Shown here in pieces: positions 8,275 through 16,289 of a stretch of DNA of 64,000 nt. The first letter of the stretch is position 1, and every line of letters starts with the position of its first letter. Both the position numbers and the translations under genes were made by a program. The stretch spans positions 1,116,001 through 1,180,000 of the forward strand of contig NZ_SRLC01000002.1 of NCBI RefSeq assembly GCF_004765605.1. Direction: 5' to 3'. The notes below the pieces were generated by a model. The model was not told where the DNA came from and did no database searches. It saw only the letters and a list, made by a program, of their open reading frames with translations. Source of the DNA: Hymenobacter aquaticus. GTDB taxonomy: Bacteria > Bacteroidota > Bacteroidia > Cytophagales > Hymenobacteraceae.

Positions 8275-9186
8275 ATGACCAACCGTATTTTAGTTACCGG
8301 CTCCAACGGGCTGCTGGGCCAGAAGCTGGTAGCGCTGCTGCACGCGCAGCCCCAGACCGAGCTGATTGCCTCCTCGCGCGGCACCAACAAGCTGGCTGCC
8401 CTCTACCCGCAGGTGCGCTTCGTGCCCCTCGACGTCACCGACCGCGCCCAGGTGCAGGCCGTGCTGGCCGCCGAGCGTCCCACCCACCTGATTCATACCG
8501 CCGCCATGACCAACGTGGATGAGTGTGAGCTGAACCGGGAGGACTGCTGGCACCAGAACGTGACGGCCGTGGAGTATCTGGTGGAAGCCTGCGCGCAGCA
8601 GGGCATTCACCTAACCCACGTGAGCACCGACTTTATTTTCAGCGGCGAAGCGGGGCCACTGGCCGAAGATGCCGTGCCGGGGCCAGTCAATTTTTACGGG
8701 CAAAGCAAGCTGGCCGCCGAGCAGATCGTGCAGGCCAGCCCGGCGCCCTGGGCCATTGTGCGCACCGTGCTGGTCTACGGCACGGCCCACGACTACGGCC
8801 GCACCAACATCGTGCTCTGGGTGCGCGACTCCCTGCGGGCCGGTAAGGCCATAAAGGTCGTCGACGACCAGTTCCGGACGCCCACCCTGGCCGAGGATCT
8901 GGCCCAGGGTTGCTGGCTGGTGGCCCGGCAGCACGCCACCGGCATCTACCACATCAGCAGCAGCGAACTGCTGACGCCTTACGAAATGGCGCTACAGGTC
9001 GCCGACTACTTTCACCTGGATAAAGCCCTGATCAGCCGCGTCGATGCCAGTTCCTTTTCGCAGCCCGCCCGGCGGCCCTTGCGCACCGGCTTTCTGATTG
9101 CCAAGGCCCAGCAGGAGCTTGGCTACCAGCCCCACTCGTTTCAGGAGGGTATTGCCCTGCTCGCCCGGCAAACCGATACTCGGTAA
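8275..9186 (+). CDS. dTDP-4-dehydrorhamnose reductase-like SDR
   Basis: A 303-residue extended short-chain dehydrogenase. The NAD(P) site GSNGLLGQ is at residues 8-15, DVTD and AAMTNVDECE follow as in RfbD proteins, then VSTDFIFSG and the catalytic FYGQSKLAAE (YxxxK). RfbD reduces dTDP-4-keto-rhamnose to dTDP-rhamnose, but no other rhamnose-pathway gene is nearby, so the substrate is uncertain and a generic sugar-nucleotide reductase is the safer call. It is probably co-transcribed with the cyclophilin gene and ends at a strong terminator (9211-9243). Confidence 0.82.
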   Translation: MTNRILVTGSNGLLGQKLVALLHAQPQTELIASSRGTNKLAALYPQVRFVPLDVTDRAQVQAVLAAERPTHLIHTAAMTNVDECELNREDCWHQNVTAVEYLVEACAQQGIHLTHVSTDFIFSGEAGPLAEDAVPGPVNFYGQSKLAAEQIVQASPAPWAIVRTVLVYGTAHDYGRTNIVLWVRDSLRAGKAIKVVDDQFRTPTLAEDLAQGCWLVARQHATGIYHISSSELLTPYEMALQVADYFHLDKALISRVDASSFSQPARRPLRTGFLIAKAQQELGYQPHSFQEGIALLARQTDTR

Positions 9187-9210
9187 CTCTGTTCCTACTC
9201 GCTTAAACGC

Positions 9211-9243
9211 AAAAAAACCGCAGGCAAGGCCAGCGGTTTTTTT
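9211..9243 (+). terminator. Terminator after the SDR gene
   Basis: AAAAAAACCGC and GCGGTTTTTTT arms around a short loop, 25 nt past the SDR stop. Confidence 0.8.
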
Positions 9244-9312
9244 ACACACCTATTGCAACAACCTTCGGGTTTTCACCGCTGCGAGCAGAGCCGCGGGAGC
9301 ACCCATTCTCTT

Positions 9313-9534
9313 TTATCTTACGCCGGATTCCGGCGGAAATATTCCAACTAATACGCCGCCTATCAGCATGGCCGCGCCGTTGCGCAAGGCCGCTTGTCCT
9401 GCCGTATAGGATACCAGTTCTCCGTCCGACGTCTGGAAACTGTGTCTGCCATACCGCATGGTTTGGTAGACGGCCATTTCCAGCACTAGGTAGCAAAAAG
9501 CACTTTCCTGCCGGCGTTTAATCAAGTAACTCAT
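9313..9534 (-). CDS. Possible small hypothetical protein
   Basis: A 73-codon frame beginning MSYLIKRRQESAFCYLVLEM, with a basic N-terminus and a Gly/Ala-rich hydrophobic patch (AAMLIGGVLVGIF) near the end that could span a membrane. The composition looks protein-like, but there is no homologue I recognise and no clear promoter. The longer overlapping frame (9242-9496) reads less like protein. Kept as a weak call. Confidence 0.35.
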   Translation of the reverse strand: MSYLIKRRQESAFCYLVLEMAVYQTMRYGRHSFQTSDGELVSYTAGQAALRNGAAMLIGGVLVGIFPPESGVR

Positions 9535-9821
9535 ACTGCTGACTGCTAACAGTCGGTTAAGAAGCAGTGCGCGGGTATTGCTGGCTGTTTCTTATGACAA
9601 TATTAGGGTAAGAATGAGGCGCTGTAAAGGATGATTTATTCGTAATTGTGACTTAAGTATTGGCCGGCGTAATGGTAGATGATGGAGAGTAAATTGGGCT
9701 TAATTTTCTTATTGAAACCCATTTATAGCCTGTTCGCGCTGTTTTATAACTATTTAGGCGGCTATTCATCGAGGCTTAAAACGCAATATTGCTTGCAAAT
9801 AGAGCTCTATTTGTGACAGAT

Positions 9822-10817
9822 TTATTTGGCGTTTTGTGTTCTGGGCGATGCTACTTGGGTCAGGTATCGTAGAGCCAGCATCGTCCCGAGCAATGCTGCG
9901 CCGGGCAGCACAATCAGCCACCAAGCCGTGGGGTCCTGCCGGGCAGTAGCCAGCAGTCGGCCCCAACTGGCGGTTTGTGGGGGCAGGCCCACGCCCAAAA
10001 AGGAGAGCGTAGTTTCCAGCCCGATAAGAGTAGCTACGCTGAGCGGAAGCGTAGCGCGCACCGCCACCCAGATAGCGGGCAAAGCGTGATGCACGATAAG
10101 CCGCCCATCCGGCAGGCCCAGGGCCCGGCCGGCCTCCATATAGGGCAGCTGCCGGATGCGCTGCATTTCAGCGCGCACCAGCTGTGCTGTGGCGGGCCAG
10201 TAAATCAGGGTTAGCGTAGCCACTAGCGTTGGTACAGACGGTGGCAGCAGGGCGGCCAGCGCCAGCACCAGTACCAGGCGTGGAACAGAGGTCAGCAGGG
10301 CAATAAGCAGCAGAACCAAAGCGTCGAGCGGGATGGCGCGGGTCGGAGCTAGCTGGTTGGGTACGCGCCGCGCAATGAGCAGCAGCCCCAGAAACGCTAC
10401 GGCCATGCCGGCATACACCGCTGCGGAAGTACTCGTAAGACACAAATTGAGGAGCACAAACACGGCCGTCAGAACCACGCTCGTCGTGCGTAGGCGCAGG
10501 CCCCGGTTGCCCCAGTAACCCGCCATGCTGCCCAGCGTGGTGCCCAGTAAGGCGGCTACTAGTGCGGCTGGCAGGCTCACCAGCAGGGCAGTGCGCGCGC
10601 CATAAAGCAGGCCAGCCAGTACGTCCCGGCCCGCAGGATCGGTGCCCAGCCAATGCGGACCCAGACCCGGCGGCTGGGCAGTAGCAGCCAGGTCCGGCGT
10701 GTCGGGCGCGGGTAGCCAGGGCAGCACGTCGGCGCTGATGCCCGCCAGCACTACCAGCCCCAGCCAAGCCAGAGCCAGCCACCAGGATAGGGGTCTTGCG
10801 CGCGCCTCCCGCTTCAC
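9822..10817 (-). CDS. Peptide ABC transporter permease (DppC-like)
   Basis: A 331-residue inner-membrane permease of the oligopeptide/dipeptide (Opp/Dpp) type. The N-terminus has one membrane helix followed by HWLGTDPAGRDVLAGLLYGARTAL (seen as GTDPAGRDVLAGLLYGARTA), the DppC/OppC signature. The EAA loop reads YMEAGRALGLPDGRLIVHHALP, and FLGVGLPPQTASWG is the usual C-terminal motif. An extra hydrophobic stretch at ~100-140 (GMAVAFLGLLLIARRV) is longer than in typical DppC. Its start overlaps the DppB-like stop by 4 nt (ATGA), so the two are translationally coupled. No ATPase gene is in the operon. Confidence 0.88.
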   Translation of the reverse strand: MKREARARPLSWWLALAWLGLVVLAGISADVLPWLPAPDTPDLAATAQPPGLGPHWLGTDPAGRDVLAGLLYGARTALLVSLPAALVAALLGTTLGSMAGYWGNRGLRLRTTSVVLTAVFVLLNLCLTSTSAAVYAGMAVAFLGLLLIARRVPNQLAPTRAIPLDALVLLLIALLTSVPRLVLVLALAALLPPSVPTLVATLTLIYWPATAQLVRAEMQRIRQLPYMEAGRALGLPDGRLIVHHALPAIWVAVRATLPLSVATLIGLETTLSFLGVGLPPQTASWGRLLATARQDPTAWWLIVLPGAALLGTMLALRYLTQVASPRTQNAK

Positions 10818-11878
10818 GCTTCCAGCCGAATACGGGGATCAGCCCGGGAATACAGCCAGTCGGCTAGTATCTGAGCCAGCAGCCGGGCCAGCGTTATCAG
10901 CAGCACGCCCCCGAGCAGCAGAGGAAAGTCGCGCGAAGCCGCCGCTTCGGCCAGCAGCCGCCCGACGCCCGGCAGCGCGAAAATAAGCTCCACGACTACC
11001 GCCCCGGCTACCAGCGCCGGGAGCAGGTCCGTCAGATAGGCAATGGCGGGCAGCAACGCATTACGCAGCGCATGATGACGAATAACCACTGGCTGCGCCA
11101 GCCCTTTGGCCCGGGCGGTTACCACATAATTGGCGCTCAGCTCCCGGGCCAGTGCCGCATCAAGCTGCACCACTAAGGAAGGCAGACTGACCAGCACGAG
11201 GCTCAGAACCGGGAGTGCCAGATGATACGCGTAGTCGAGTAGCTGCCCACTGGCGGAAGCATCGTCCGCAAACCCGGTAAGACCGTAGGCCGGGAACAGG
11301 GTCAGTGCGTCGGGGTTGGCCAGCAGCAATAGCAGCAGCAAAGCAATGGCAAAAAGCGGGAGGGCCTGCAACGCGTGTAAGATTGTCAGAACTGTGGGCC
11401 GAAGCCAGGGGTGGTAAGCCAGCAGCAGGGTAAGCCACCGCGCCAGACCAATCGTGACCAGAAAGGCGGTTGCCGTGAGGGGCAAGGTTGCCCGCAGCGC
11501 CTGGCCCAGTTGATAAAGCACGGGCTGCCCGCTGCGGAAAGACACCCCCAGATCAGCGTGCAGCAGGCCCCGAAGCCAGATGTGGTACTGGTTATGCGTG
11601 CCGTGCCAGCGCCAGCGCCAGGCCACGGCCGCAGTAGTCGGCTTTGGGGCCGGAGTCAGATAGAACAGCGGCAGATCCAGGCCTAGTCGTTGGCGGGTGA
11701 GCCGTTCTGTCGCCCGAACCTGCCCGGGCGTAGCCGTTTGGCCTGCTACACCACTTTGCAGCTCTTCCGAAACCACCTGGCTGGTTGCCAAGGACCGGCT
11801 AAGCAGAAAGATGATGGAAATAATTCCCCAGGCTGCCGGCACTGTGCGAATCAGGCGCGTCCACAAAAAGCCCGTCAT
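10814..11878 (-). CDS. Peptide ABC transporter permease (DppB-like)
   Basis: A 354-residue permease partner of the DppC-like protein. It shows the N-terminal helix LIRTVPAAWGIISIIFLLSR, LHADLGVSFRSGQPV, and an EAA loop YVVTARAKGLAQPVVIRHHALRNALLP (seen as TARAKGLAQPVVIRHHALRN), then VVELIFALPGVGRLL, all diagnostic for DppB/OppB. A Pro/Trp-rich insert around residues 80-95 (PKPTTAAVAWRWRW) is unusual. The gene starts 6 nt after the substrate-binding protein gene and overlaps the next gene by 4 nt, so all three form one operon. Confidence 0.9.
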   Translation of the reverse strand: MTGFLWTRLIRTVPAAWGIISIIFLLSRSLATSQVVSEELQSGVAGQTATPGQVRATERLTRQRLGLDLPLFYLTPAPKPTTAAVAWRWRWHGTHNQYHIWLRGLLHADLGVSFRSGQPVLYQLGQALRATLPLTATAFLVTIGLARWLTLLLAYHPWLRPTVLTILHALQALPLFAIALLLLLLLANPDALTLFPAYGLTGFADDASASGQLLDYAYHLALPVLSLVLVSLPSLVVQLDAALARELSANYVVTARAKGLAQPVVIRHHALRNALLPAIAYLTDLLPALVAGAVVVELIFALPGVGRLLAEAAASRDFPLLLGGVLLITLARLLAQILADWLYSRADPRIRLEA

Positions 11879-11884
11879 ACGCTA

Positions 11885-13618
11885 TTAAGAGGCCGGTTTC
11901 GTTTGAATAGCCGTAGCCATATATCCCGGCCGAAGCCCGTTTACCTGCAGATTGGTCAGCTTGCTGGAGGCCGCAACCCGGGAGCGTAAGAAAAACAGTA
12001 CCGTCAGTGGCTTTTCGGTGTAGAGCACCCGCTGCAAGTGGCGCAACAGCAGCACTTGCTTCTGCTCATCCTGCTCCGTGGCAATGGACTCAATCAGCTG
12101 GTCGGTAGCGGGGGTACCAAACCGGGTATGATTGCTTGTGCCAATGCTTTGCGTGTGCAGAATAGGAGCGAAGTTGTACACGAAAGGATTACCGGTAATC
12201 GTAAACAAGTACAGGTCGACCGCGCCAGCGCGGAGCCGGTCCCGCAACAGGGACGGCTCCAGAGGCTGAGGCTCGATGGGAATGCCCAGCTGCGCCGCCG
12301 CACTGCGTAGTTGCAGGGCAATGGTTTCGAAGGCGGGCTCACCGGTCCGGTAGCTAATCGTGAGGCGAAGGCGCTGCAGGGCGGCTCCCGGCTTCTGGCG
12401 CGCCCAGCTGCCATCGGTCTGCAACTGCCAGCCGGCCTGTCGCAGCAGCGCCCGGGCCGCGTCCGGGTCGTACGTCGGCAGGGGCAAACTATCATTGTAC
12501 CGGCGGCCAGAGCGGGGGCTGATCAAGCTGGCACTCGGGAAAGCCAGCCCTTGCTGGGTTGCTTGGATTAAAGCCGGAACGTTGAATAAATGCGAGAGAG
12601 CCTGCCGCGTAAGCTTGTCCTGCAGCAGGGGCTGCTGGGTGTTAAAGCAAGCCGTCATCATCTTGTACGAATCAGCCGTGTAAAATTCCAGCGGCGGCGA
12701 ATTGCCTTTCGTCTGCCGAAGCCGCTGAAACTCCTTGGCCGGCATCATCGGATAAACGTCGAGCTCACCCCGGCGCAATGCCAGCACGGCCGTAGCCGCG
12801 TCAGGCACAATCTGATACGTTAGCTTCGCCGGATGCGCCTGCAGGGGCAGCAACGCCGACTTAAGCTGATCGGCCCACCAGGTGGGCTTCCGTTTGAAGG
12901 AAACAAAGCGGTTGGGCTCCCAGGCCTCTAGGGTGTAGGGGCCACAACCTGGCAGGCGCTCCGGGTGATGGTCGAGCTGGGCCTGCTTGTACCGCCGCAC
13001 GAAAGCGCCAATTGCCGCGTGATGTTGATCAGCGACAGTATCGGCGCGCAGGGCGGCAAGGGAGAAGGGGCGCAGTTGCCCTTGCGGATCCAGCGGATAC
13101 TCCGGCAGAATAATGTAGTCGCCCGATGACCAGCGATACTCCGGTGAGCGGCCGGCACAGACCAGCGTAAACCGGCGGGAGTCGGTGGAATCGAGGCGGA
13201 TAGTCCGGATAAAGCCCCACTGCGCCTGATTGCTCTCGGTGGGCAGGCCGGGGCAGTTCATCACTTTCAGCGTGAAAGCCACATCCCGCGCCAGCACGGG
13301 TTGGCCGTTGTCCCAGACCGCCTCCGGGCGGATACGATACGTCAGCAACGTCAGCGAGTCCGTCTGCACTACCGTGGGCAGTGCTTCCGCCAGGCAAGGG
13401 GTAAACTGCTGCTTGCTGGGGTCAACAAAAAGGAGGCTGGAATACAGAAGGTTGGCCGCCTCCAAGGCATTCTCATTGGGCAAAACCAGCGGGTCCAGGT
13501 TTTCAGGATCCCGCTCCCAGCGAATGCGAACGGCCATCTTGGCTGTGTCCTGGCGGGATGAGCAGGCCCAGAACGCGCTGCTCATCCCAATCAGGATTCC
13601 AAATAGTAGGTGCTTCAT
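11885..13618 (-). CDS. ABC transporter substrate-binding lipoprotein, family 5 (peptide-binding)
   Basis: A 577-residue extracytoplasmic binding protein. The signal peptide ends in a lipobox (SAFWAC), so it should be lipid-anchored. The mature part has the SBP-family-5 core: RDPENLDPLVL, YRIRPEAVWDNGQPVLARDVAFTLK (seen as WDNGQPVLARDVAF), GCGPYTLEAWEPNRFVSFKR (seen as GPYTLEAWEPN) and NAFVYNFAP-like C-terminal elements. Family 5 binds oligopeptides, nickel or heme; peptides are the likeliest ligand given DppB/DppC-type partners. A 50-residue peptide gene lies 89 nt upstream on the same strand with no clear terminator between, which makes that peptide a candidate cargo or signal (inference). 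Confidence 0.88.
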   Translation of the reverse strand: MKHLLFGILIGMSSAFWACSSRQDTAKMAVRIRWERDPENLDPLVLPNENALEAANLLYSSLLFVDPSKQQFTPCLAEALPTVVQTDSLTLLTYRIRPEAVWDNGQPVLARDVAFTLKVMNCPGLPTESNQAQWGFIRTIRLDSTDSRRFTLVCAGRSPEYRWSSGDYIILPEYPLDPQGQLRPFSLAALRADTVADQHHAAIGAFVRRYKQAQLDHHPERLPGCGPYTLEAWEPNRFVSFKRKPTWWADQLKSALLPLQAHPAKLTYQIVPDAATAVLALRRGELDVYPMMPAKEFQRLRQTKGNSPPLEFYTADSYKMMTACFNTQQPLLQDKLTRQALSHLFNVPALIQATQQGLAFPSASLISPRSGRRYNDSLPLPTYDPDAARALLRQAGWQLQTDGSWARQKPGAALQRLRLTISYRTGEPAFETIALQLRSAAAQLGIPIEPQPLEPSLLRDRLRAGAVDLYLFTITGNPFVYNFAPILHTQSIGTSNHTRFGTPATDQLIESIATEQDEQKQVLLLRHLQRVLYTEKPLTVLFFLRSRVAASSKLTNLQVNGLRPGYMATAIQTKPAS

Positions 13619-13707
13619 GAAGAGGTTACTGCTCCGGTAGACAGGCCGGGCAAGTTAACTAACATTCTACAGGAAGCCGAACGCCACAAGCGAGAGGTGG
13701 CTATAGC

Positions 13708-13860
13708 TTAGTCGCCGCCCCAGCCGCCGCCGCCTTGCTCATTGCCAGCAGGCGTTACAACGATAGTAGGCTGATCAGAGTTAGTACGCGTGTCGGTCGG
13801 CTCGGGCGAGTTGGTGAAGCTGGCGAGCTGCAGCAGAGCAATGGCGATGAGTTCTAACAT
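13708..13860 (-). CDS. Small peptide with hydrophobic leader and GGGGWGGD tail
   Basis: A 50-codon frame from ATG at 13860 to TAA at 13708-13710. The N-terminus MLELIAIALLQLASF is hydrophobic and signal-like. The middle is rich in Thr, Pro, Asn and Asp, then TIVVTP, and the C-terminus is NEQGGGGWGGD. Codon use is GC-rich at third positions like the neighbouring genes, and the AT-rich DNA on its 5' side ends right at the start codon; both favour a real gene. A -7-like CAACTTTG lies at 13910-13903. It is the first gene of an operon with a peptide-binding protein and two permeases. It could be a secreted signal, a processed peptide product, or a small membrane/secreted protein of unrelated role. 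Confidence 0.6.
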   Translation of the reverse strand: MLELIAIALLQLASFTNSPEPTDTRTNSDQPTIVVTPAGNEQGGGGWGGD

Positions 13861-14232
13861 GGCGCTTTAAGTAAATTGAGTCGTTCGGGAGTTGGAATGA
13901 CACAAAGTTGCTGTACTTCTGGGCCGGCGTAAAGGAAAGATATTTTATAGATGTGACTTTAATATTATTTATTAAAAATATAATTTTTTCATTAATAGGT
14001 TAATATGTACTCAATATCATAAGCTATTAGGATTTATATTAGCTCACTATTCGGTACGAATACTTTCCAATTGTGACTTTTCAGCCTTAAAAAAGCTACA
14101 CTTACCCAAGTACAAATATGCAGCAGGAAGTACAAAGAAATAAAGGAAATATTTTGTTCGTTTGTGACGAGTTTTATTTTCCTTTTTCCAACTTGCGTTA
14201 GCCAATTAAAAGCCCCAAACGCTATTTTAGAT
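13861..14232. other. AT-rich divergent promoter region
   Basis: This 372-nt region lies between the leftward peptide/permease operon and the rightward TPR-like gene. It is strikingly AT-rich (especially 13935-14010 and 14090-14230) in a GC-rich genome. It holds three copies of the (A/T)TTGTGAC-like motif (13952 with ATGTGAC, 14071 and 14162), a possible -7 element CAACTTTG for the leftward operon (13910-13903) and an imperfect TATTTTG near 14150 for the rightward gene. No ORF of protein-like composition was found on either strand. Confidence 0.55.
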
Positions 14233-15777
14233 ATGGAAAAGCTGAGTAATCTAGCCAGAATTGTGACAGATCGTCGGGTGAAAGAGTCACCATTATTCGA
14301 CTTTTCTGCTAAAAAAGCATTTAACAAAGACCTCAAGCTAATCCGCCTGCTGGAAAGTGAGCCGGACAGCACCCAGCTTCAGCTTACCAAAGCCTTGTAT
14401 GGCAAGGTTTCGGCTACGAGCAATATTTCCTTCCGCAAGTTGAAGTCGCGGGTACAGCAGAAGCTGCTGAACCATCTCTACTTTCTGGAGCAGTCGGATC
14501 CACGGCACCTGGTGTCGAGAAGATACGAATTGCAGTGCATCGGGTTATACCACCAGGTTACGATTCTGTACCGGGAAGGCGAGTACATGCTGGCGGAACA
14601 GCTGCTGCGCAAGTGCTTACGGCAGGCACTGGAAGGGGAATTTACGGAATACGCCGTGATGGCGGCCCGGCTGCTGACCAAGCTCTACGTAGACCTGCGT
14701 CAGCCAGCCCGTTACCGGGCAGCCAGCAAGCAACTCAAGCAGTTGCAGGAGCTGATGGCCCTAGAAGACGAAGCTGGCCAGATCTATTGGAACAGCAAAA
14801 TGGCGCAGGCGCATACCGTGCGGGCCCGGCGGGCGCTGCTGAATGAGCTACCGGGCTATCTGGCTCAGTTGCAGCTGCTGCACGAAAAAGCGCAGAGCTA
14901 TATCACTTTTAACTACCTGTATCTGACCCAGCTTACGCTATTGGAGTTTACGGGCAATTACGAGGAGATCATAAAAGTCACGACCACCACGGAGAAGCTA
15001 TGGGCGAAAGGAAAAATCAATCGGCGCCGGTTTGACAGCCGGTTTAATAACTATATGACGGCCTACGCCTATCTGCACAGTAAGCAAGCTGCCAAAGGCA
15101 TGGCCCTGTCGGAAGGCTACCTGAAGGATTTTCATCCCTCGTCCGGCAACTGGTTCTTCTTTATGGAGAACTACGTGCTATTAGCCCTGCACGCCGGGCA
15201 GTACAGCCAGGCGCAACTGCTGCTGGAAATGGCCCACAAGAATCCGTATTTCCGGAAACAGCGGGCTGCGGCCCGGCAGCGCTGGGACTTATACAAGGCC
15301 TACATTTACTTCCTACAGCCCGAAAATTCGCCCTTGACCCTGCGGCACTTCAATCAGTTTGTGCAAACCGTACCCGACTATAGCCGCGACAAACAGGGCT
15401 ACAACGTGGCCATTCTGATTCTGCAGTACCTGAACTTTCTGCGGCGCCAGGATGTGGAAAATCTGCTGGCCCGGCTGGAGAGTCTGCGCAAGTATGAACA
15501 GCGCCACCTGCGCGAATCGGCGACCCTGCGCAGTCAGCTGTTTTTCCGCCTGCTGGTGCTCACCGTCAAGGAAAATTTCGATCCGGAGGCCTGTAACCGC
15601 AAAGGGCAGCCGTTGCTGAACCGGCTGCACGACGCGCCGCAGCCGGGCGAGGCCTATGCCGAAATCGAAATTATTCCCTACGAAGCTCTGTGGGGCATGA
15701 CGCTGGACATTCTACGGGCAAACGTGGCCGACAACAAAGCGGAGGAGCAGGCACGCCGGGCCCGGATATCGGCCTAA
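14233..15777 (+). CDS. Large all-helical TPR-like protein of unknown function
   Basis: A 514-residue protein starting MEKLSNLARIV. No signal peptide or membrane helix is visible, so it should be cytosolic. Residues 1-100 are basic and helical (ISFRKLKSRVQQKLLNHLYFLEQ). From ~110 to 500 the sequence is a run of paired helices rich in Leu/Tyr/Ala (AEQLLRKCLRQAL, YSQAQLLLEMAHKN, LNFLRRQDVENLLARLES) resembling degenerate tetratricopeptide repeats. An in-frame GTG at 14164 adds 23 residues unlike the rest, so the ATG is preferred. It is divergent from the peptide/permease operon. TPR solenoids often bind peptides, so a peptide-sensing role is possible but unproven. Its last 4 nt overlap the convergent gene. 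Confidence 0.75.
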   Translation: MEKLSNLARIVTDRRVKESPLFDFSAKKAFNKDLKLIRLLESEPDSTQLQLTKALYGKVSATSNISFRKLKSRVQQKLLNHLYFLEQSDPRHLVSRRYELQCIGLYHQVTILYREGEYMLAEQLLRKCLRQALEGEFTEYAVMAARLLTKLYVDLRQPARYRAASKQLKQLQELMALEDEAGQIYWNSKMAQAHTVRARRALLNELPGYLAQLQLLHEKAQSYITFNYLYLTQLTLLEFTGNYEEIIKVTTTTEKLWAKGKINRRRFDSRFNNYMTAYAYLHSKQAAKGMALSEGYLKDFHPSSGNWFFFMENYVLLALHAGQYSQAQLLLEMAHKNPYFRKQRAAARQRWDLYKAYIYFLQPENSPLTLRHFNQFVQTVPDYSRDKQGYNVAILILQYLNFLRRQDVENLLARLESLRKYEQRHLRESATLRSQLFFRLLVLTVKENFDPEACNRKGQPLLNRLHDAPQPGEAYAEIEIIPYEALWGMTLDILRANVADNKAEEQARRARISA

Positions 15778-16289
15778 GAACGCTGTGGCACCGAAGCCGT
15801 AGCCGCTTTGGGCAGGGCTTTCTTCACGGGAGCACCGGGCATCGTTTTGGCCTTCGGCGTGGCGTCCTTTTTGGCCGGAGCCTTGGGCGTAAGAACAGTA
15901 GCGGGGGCGGCTGGTACAACTGCGGCCGTCGCCACAGGAGCAGCGGGCGGGGTAGCGGCAGCGGCGGTAACCGCGACATAGCGCTGATATTGGGCGTCGG
16001 TGAGAATTCCTTTCAGCTTTTCAGCATACTCCTTGTCTACCACGGTCATCTTGCTTTGCAGCATAGCCGGGTCGATGCCGTACATCTGCTTCAGCTCATT
16101 TTCCTGCACGAGCCGCTCGTAGGTCGCGCGCTTCACCTGGGGAGTGCGGGCGTCGTCTAACCCAATCCGTTGGGCCAGCTGGCGAGTGTTATCCATCGCC
16201 TGGTTGCGCAGATCGGGGGCTTGCTGGGCGGCGGCAGACAAAGCGCTACCCAGAGCAGCAGCAAGGAAGAAGAAGGAAAGTTTCTTCAT
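15774..16289 (-). CDS. Exported Ala/Pro-rich protein with DUF4168/Spy-like helical part
   Basis: A 171-residue protein with a Sec signal peptide (KLSFFFLAAALGSALSAAAQ). Residues 25-105 are helical and charged (NTRQLAQRIGLDDARTPQVK, ILTDAQYQRYVAV). This pattern, with target-like LTDAQ-x-Y repeats, is common in small periplasmic Bacteroidota proteins. From ~108 on it is low-complexity Ala/Pro/Lys/Val (PAAPATVLTPKAPAKK) and strongly basic at the end. The frame is open far upstream, but the signal peptide fixes the ATG at 16289. Its stop overlaps the convergent TPR-like gene by 4 nt. Function unknown. Confidence 0.75.
   Translation of the reverse strand: MKKLSFFFLAAALGSALSAAAQQAPDLRNQAMDNTRQLAQRIGLDDARTPQVKRATYERLVQENELKQMYGIDPAMLQSKMTVVDKEYAEKLKGILTDAQYQRYVAVTAAAATPPAAPVATAAVVPAAPATVLTPKAPAKKDATPKAKTMPGAPVKKALPKAATASVPQRS

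Larger units (their letters stand above)
9187..9821. other. Gap with terminator, one doubtful small ORF and AT-rich DNA
   Basis: This 635-nt stretch holds the terminator at 9211-9243 and a possible 73-codon leftward ORF (9313-9534). From 9560 to 9820 the DNA is clearly more AT-rich than the neighbouring genes. Two copies of (A/T)TTGTGAC lie at 9646 and 9811. No tRNA, repeat pair or att-like site was recognised. The drop in GC marks the left side of the accessory-looking segment. Confidence 0.6.
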
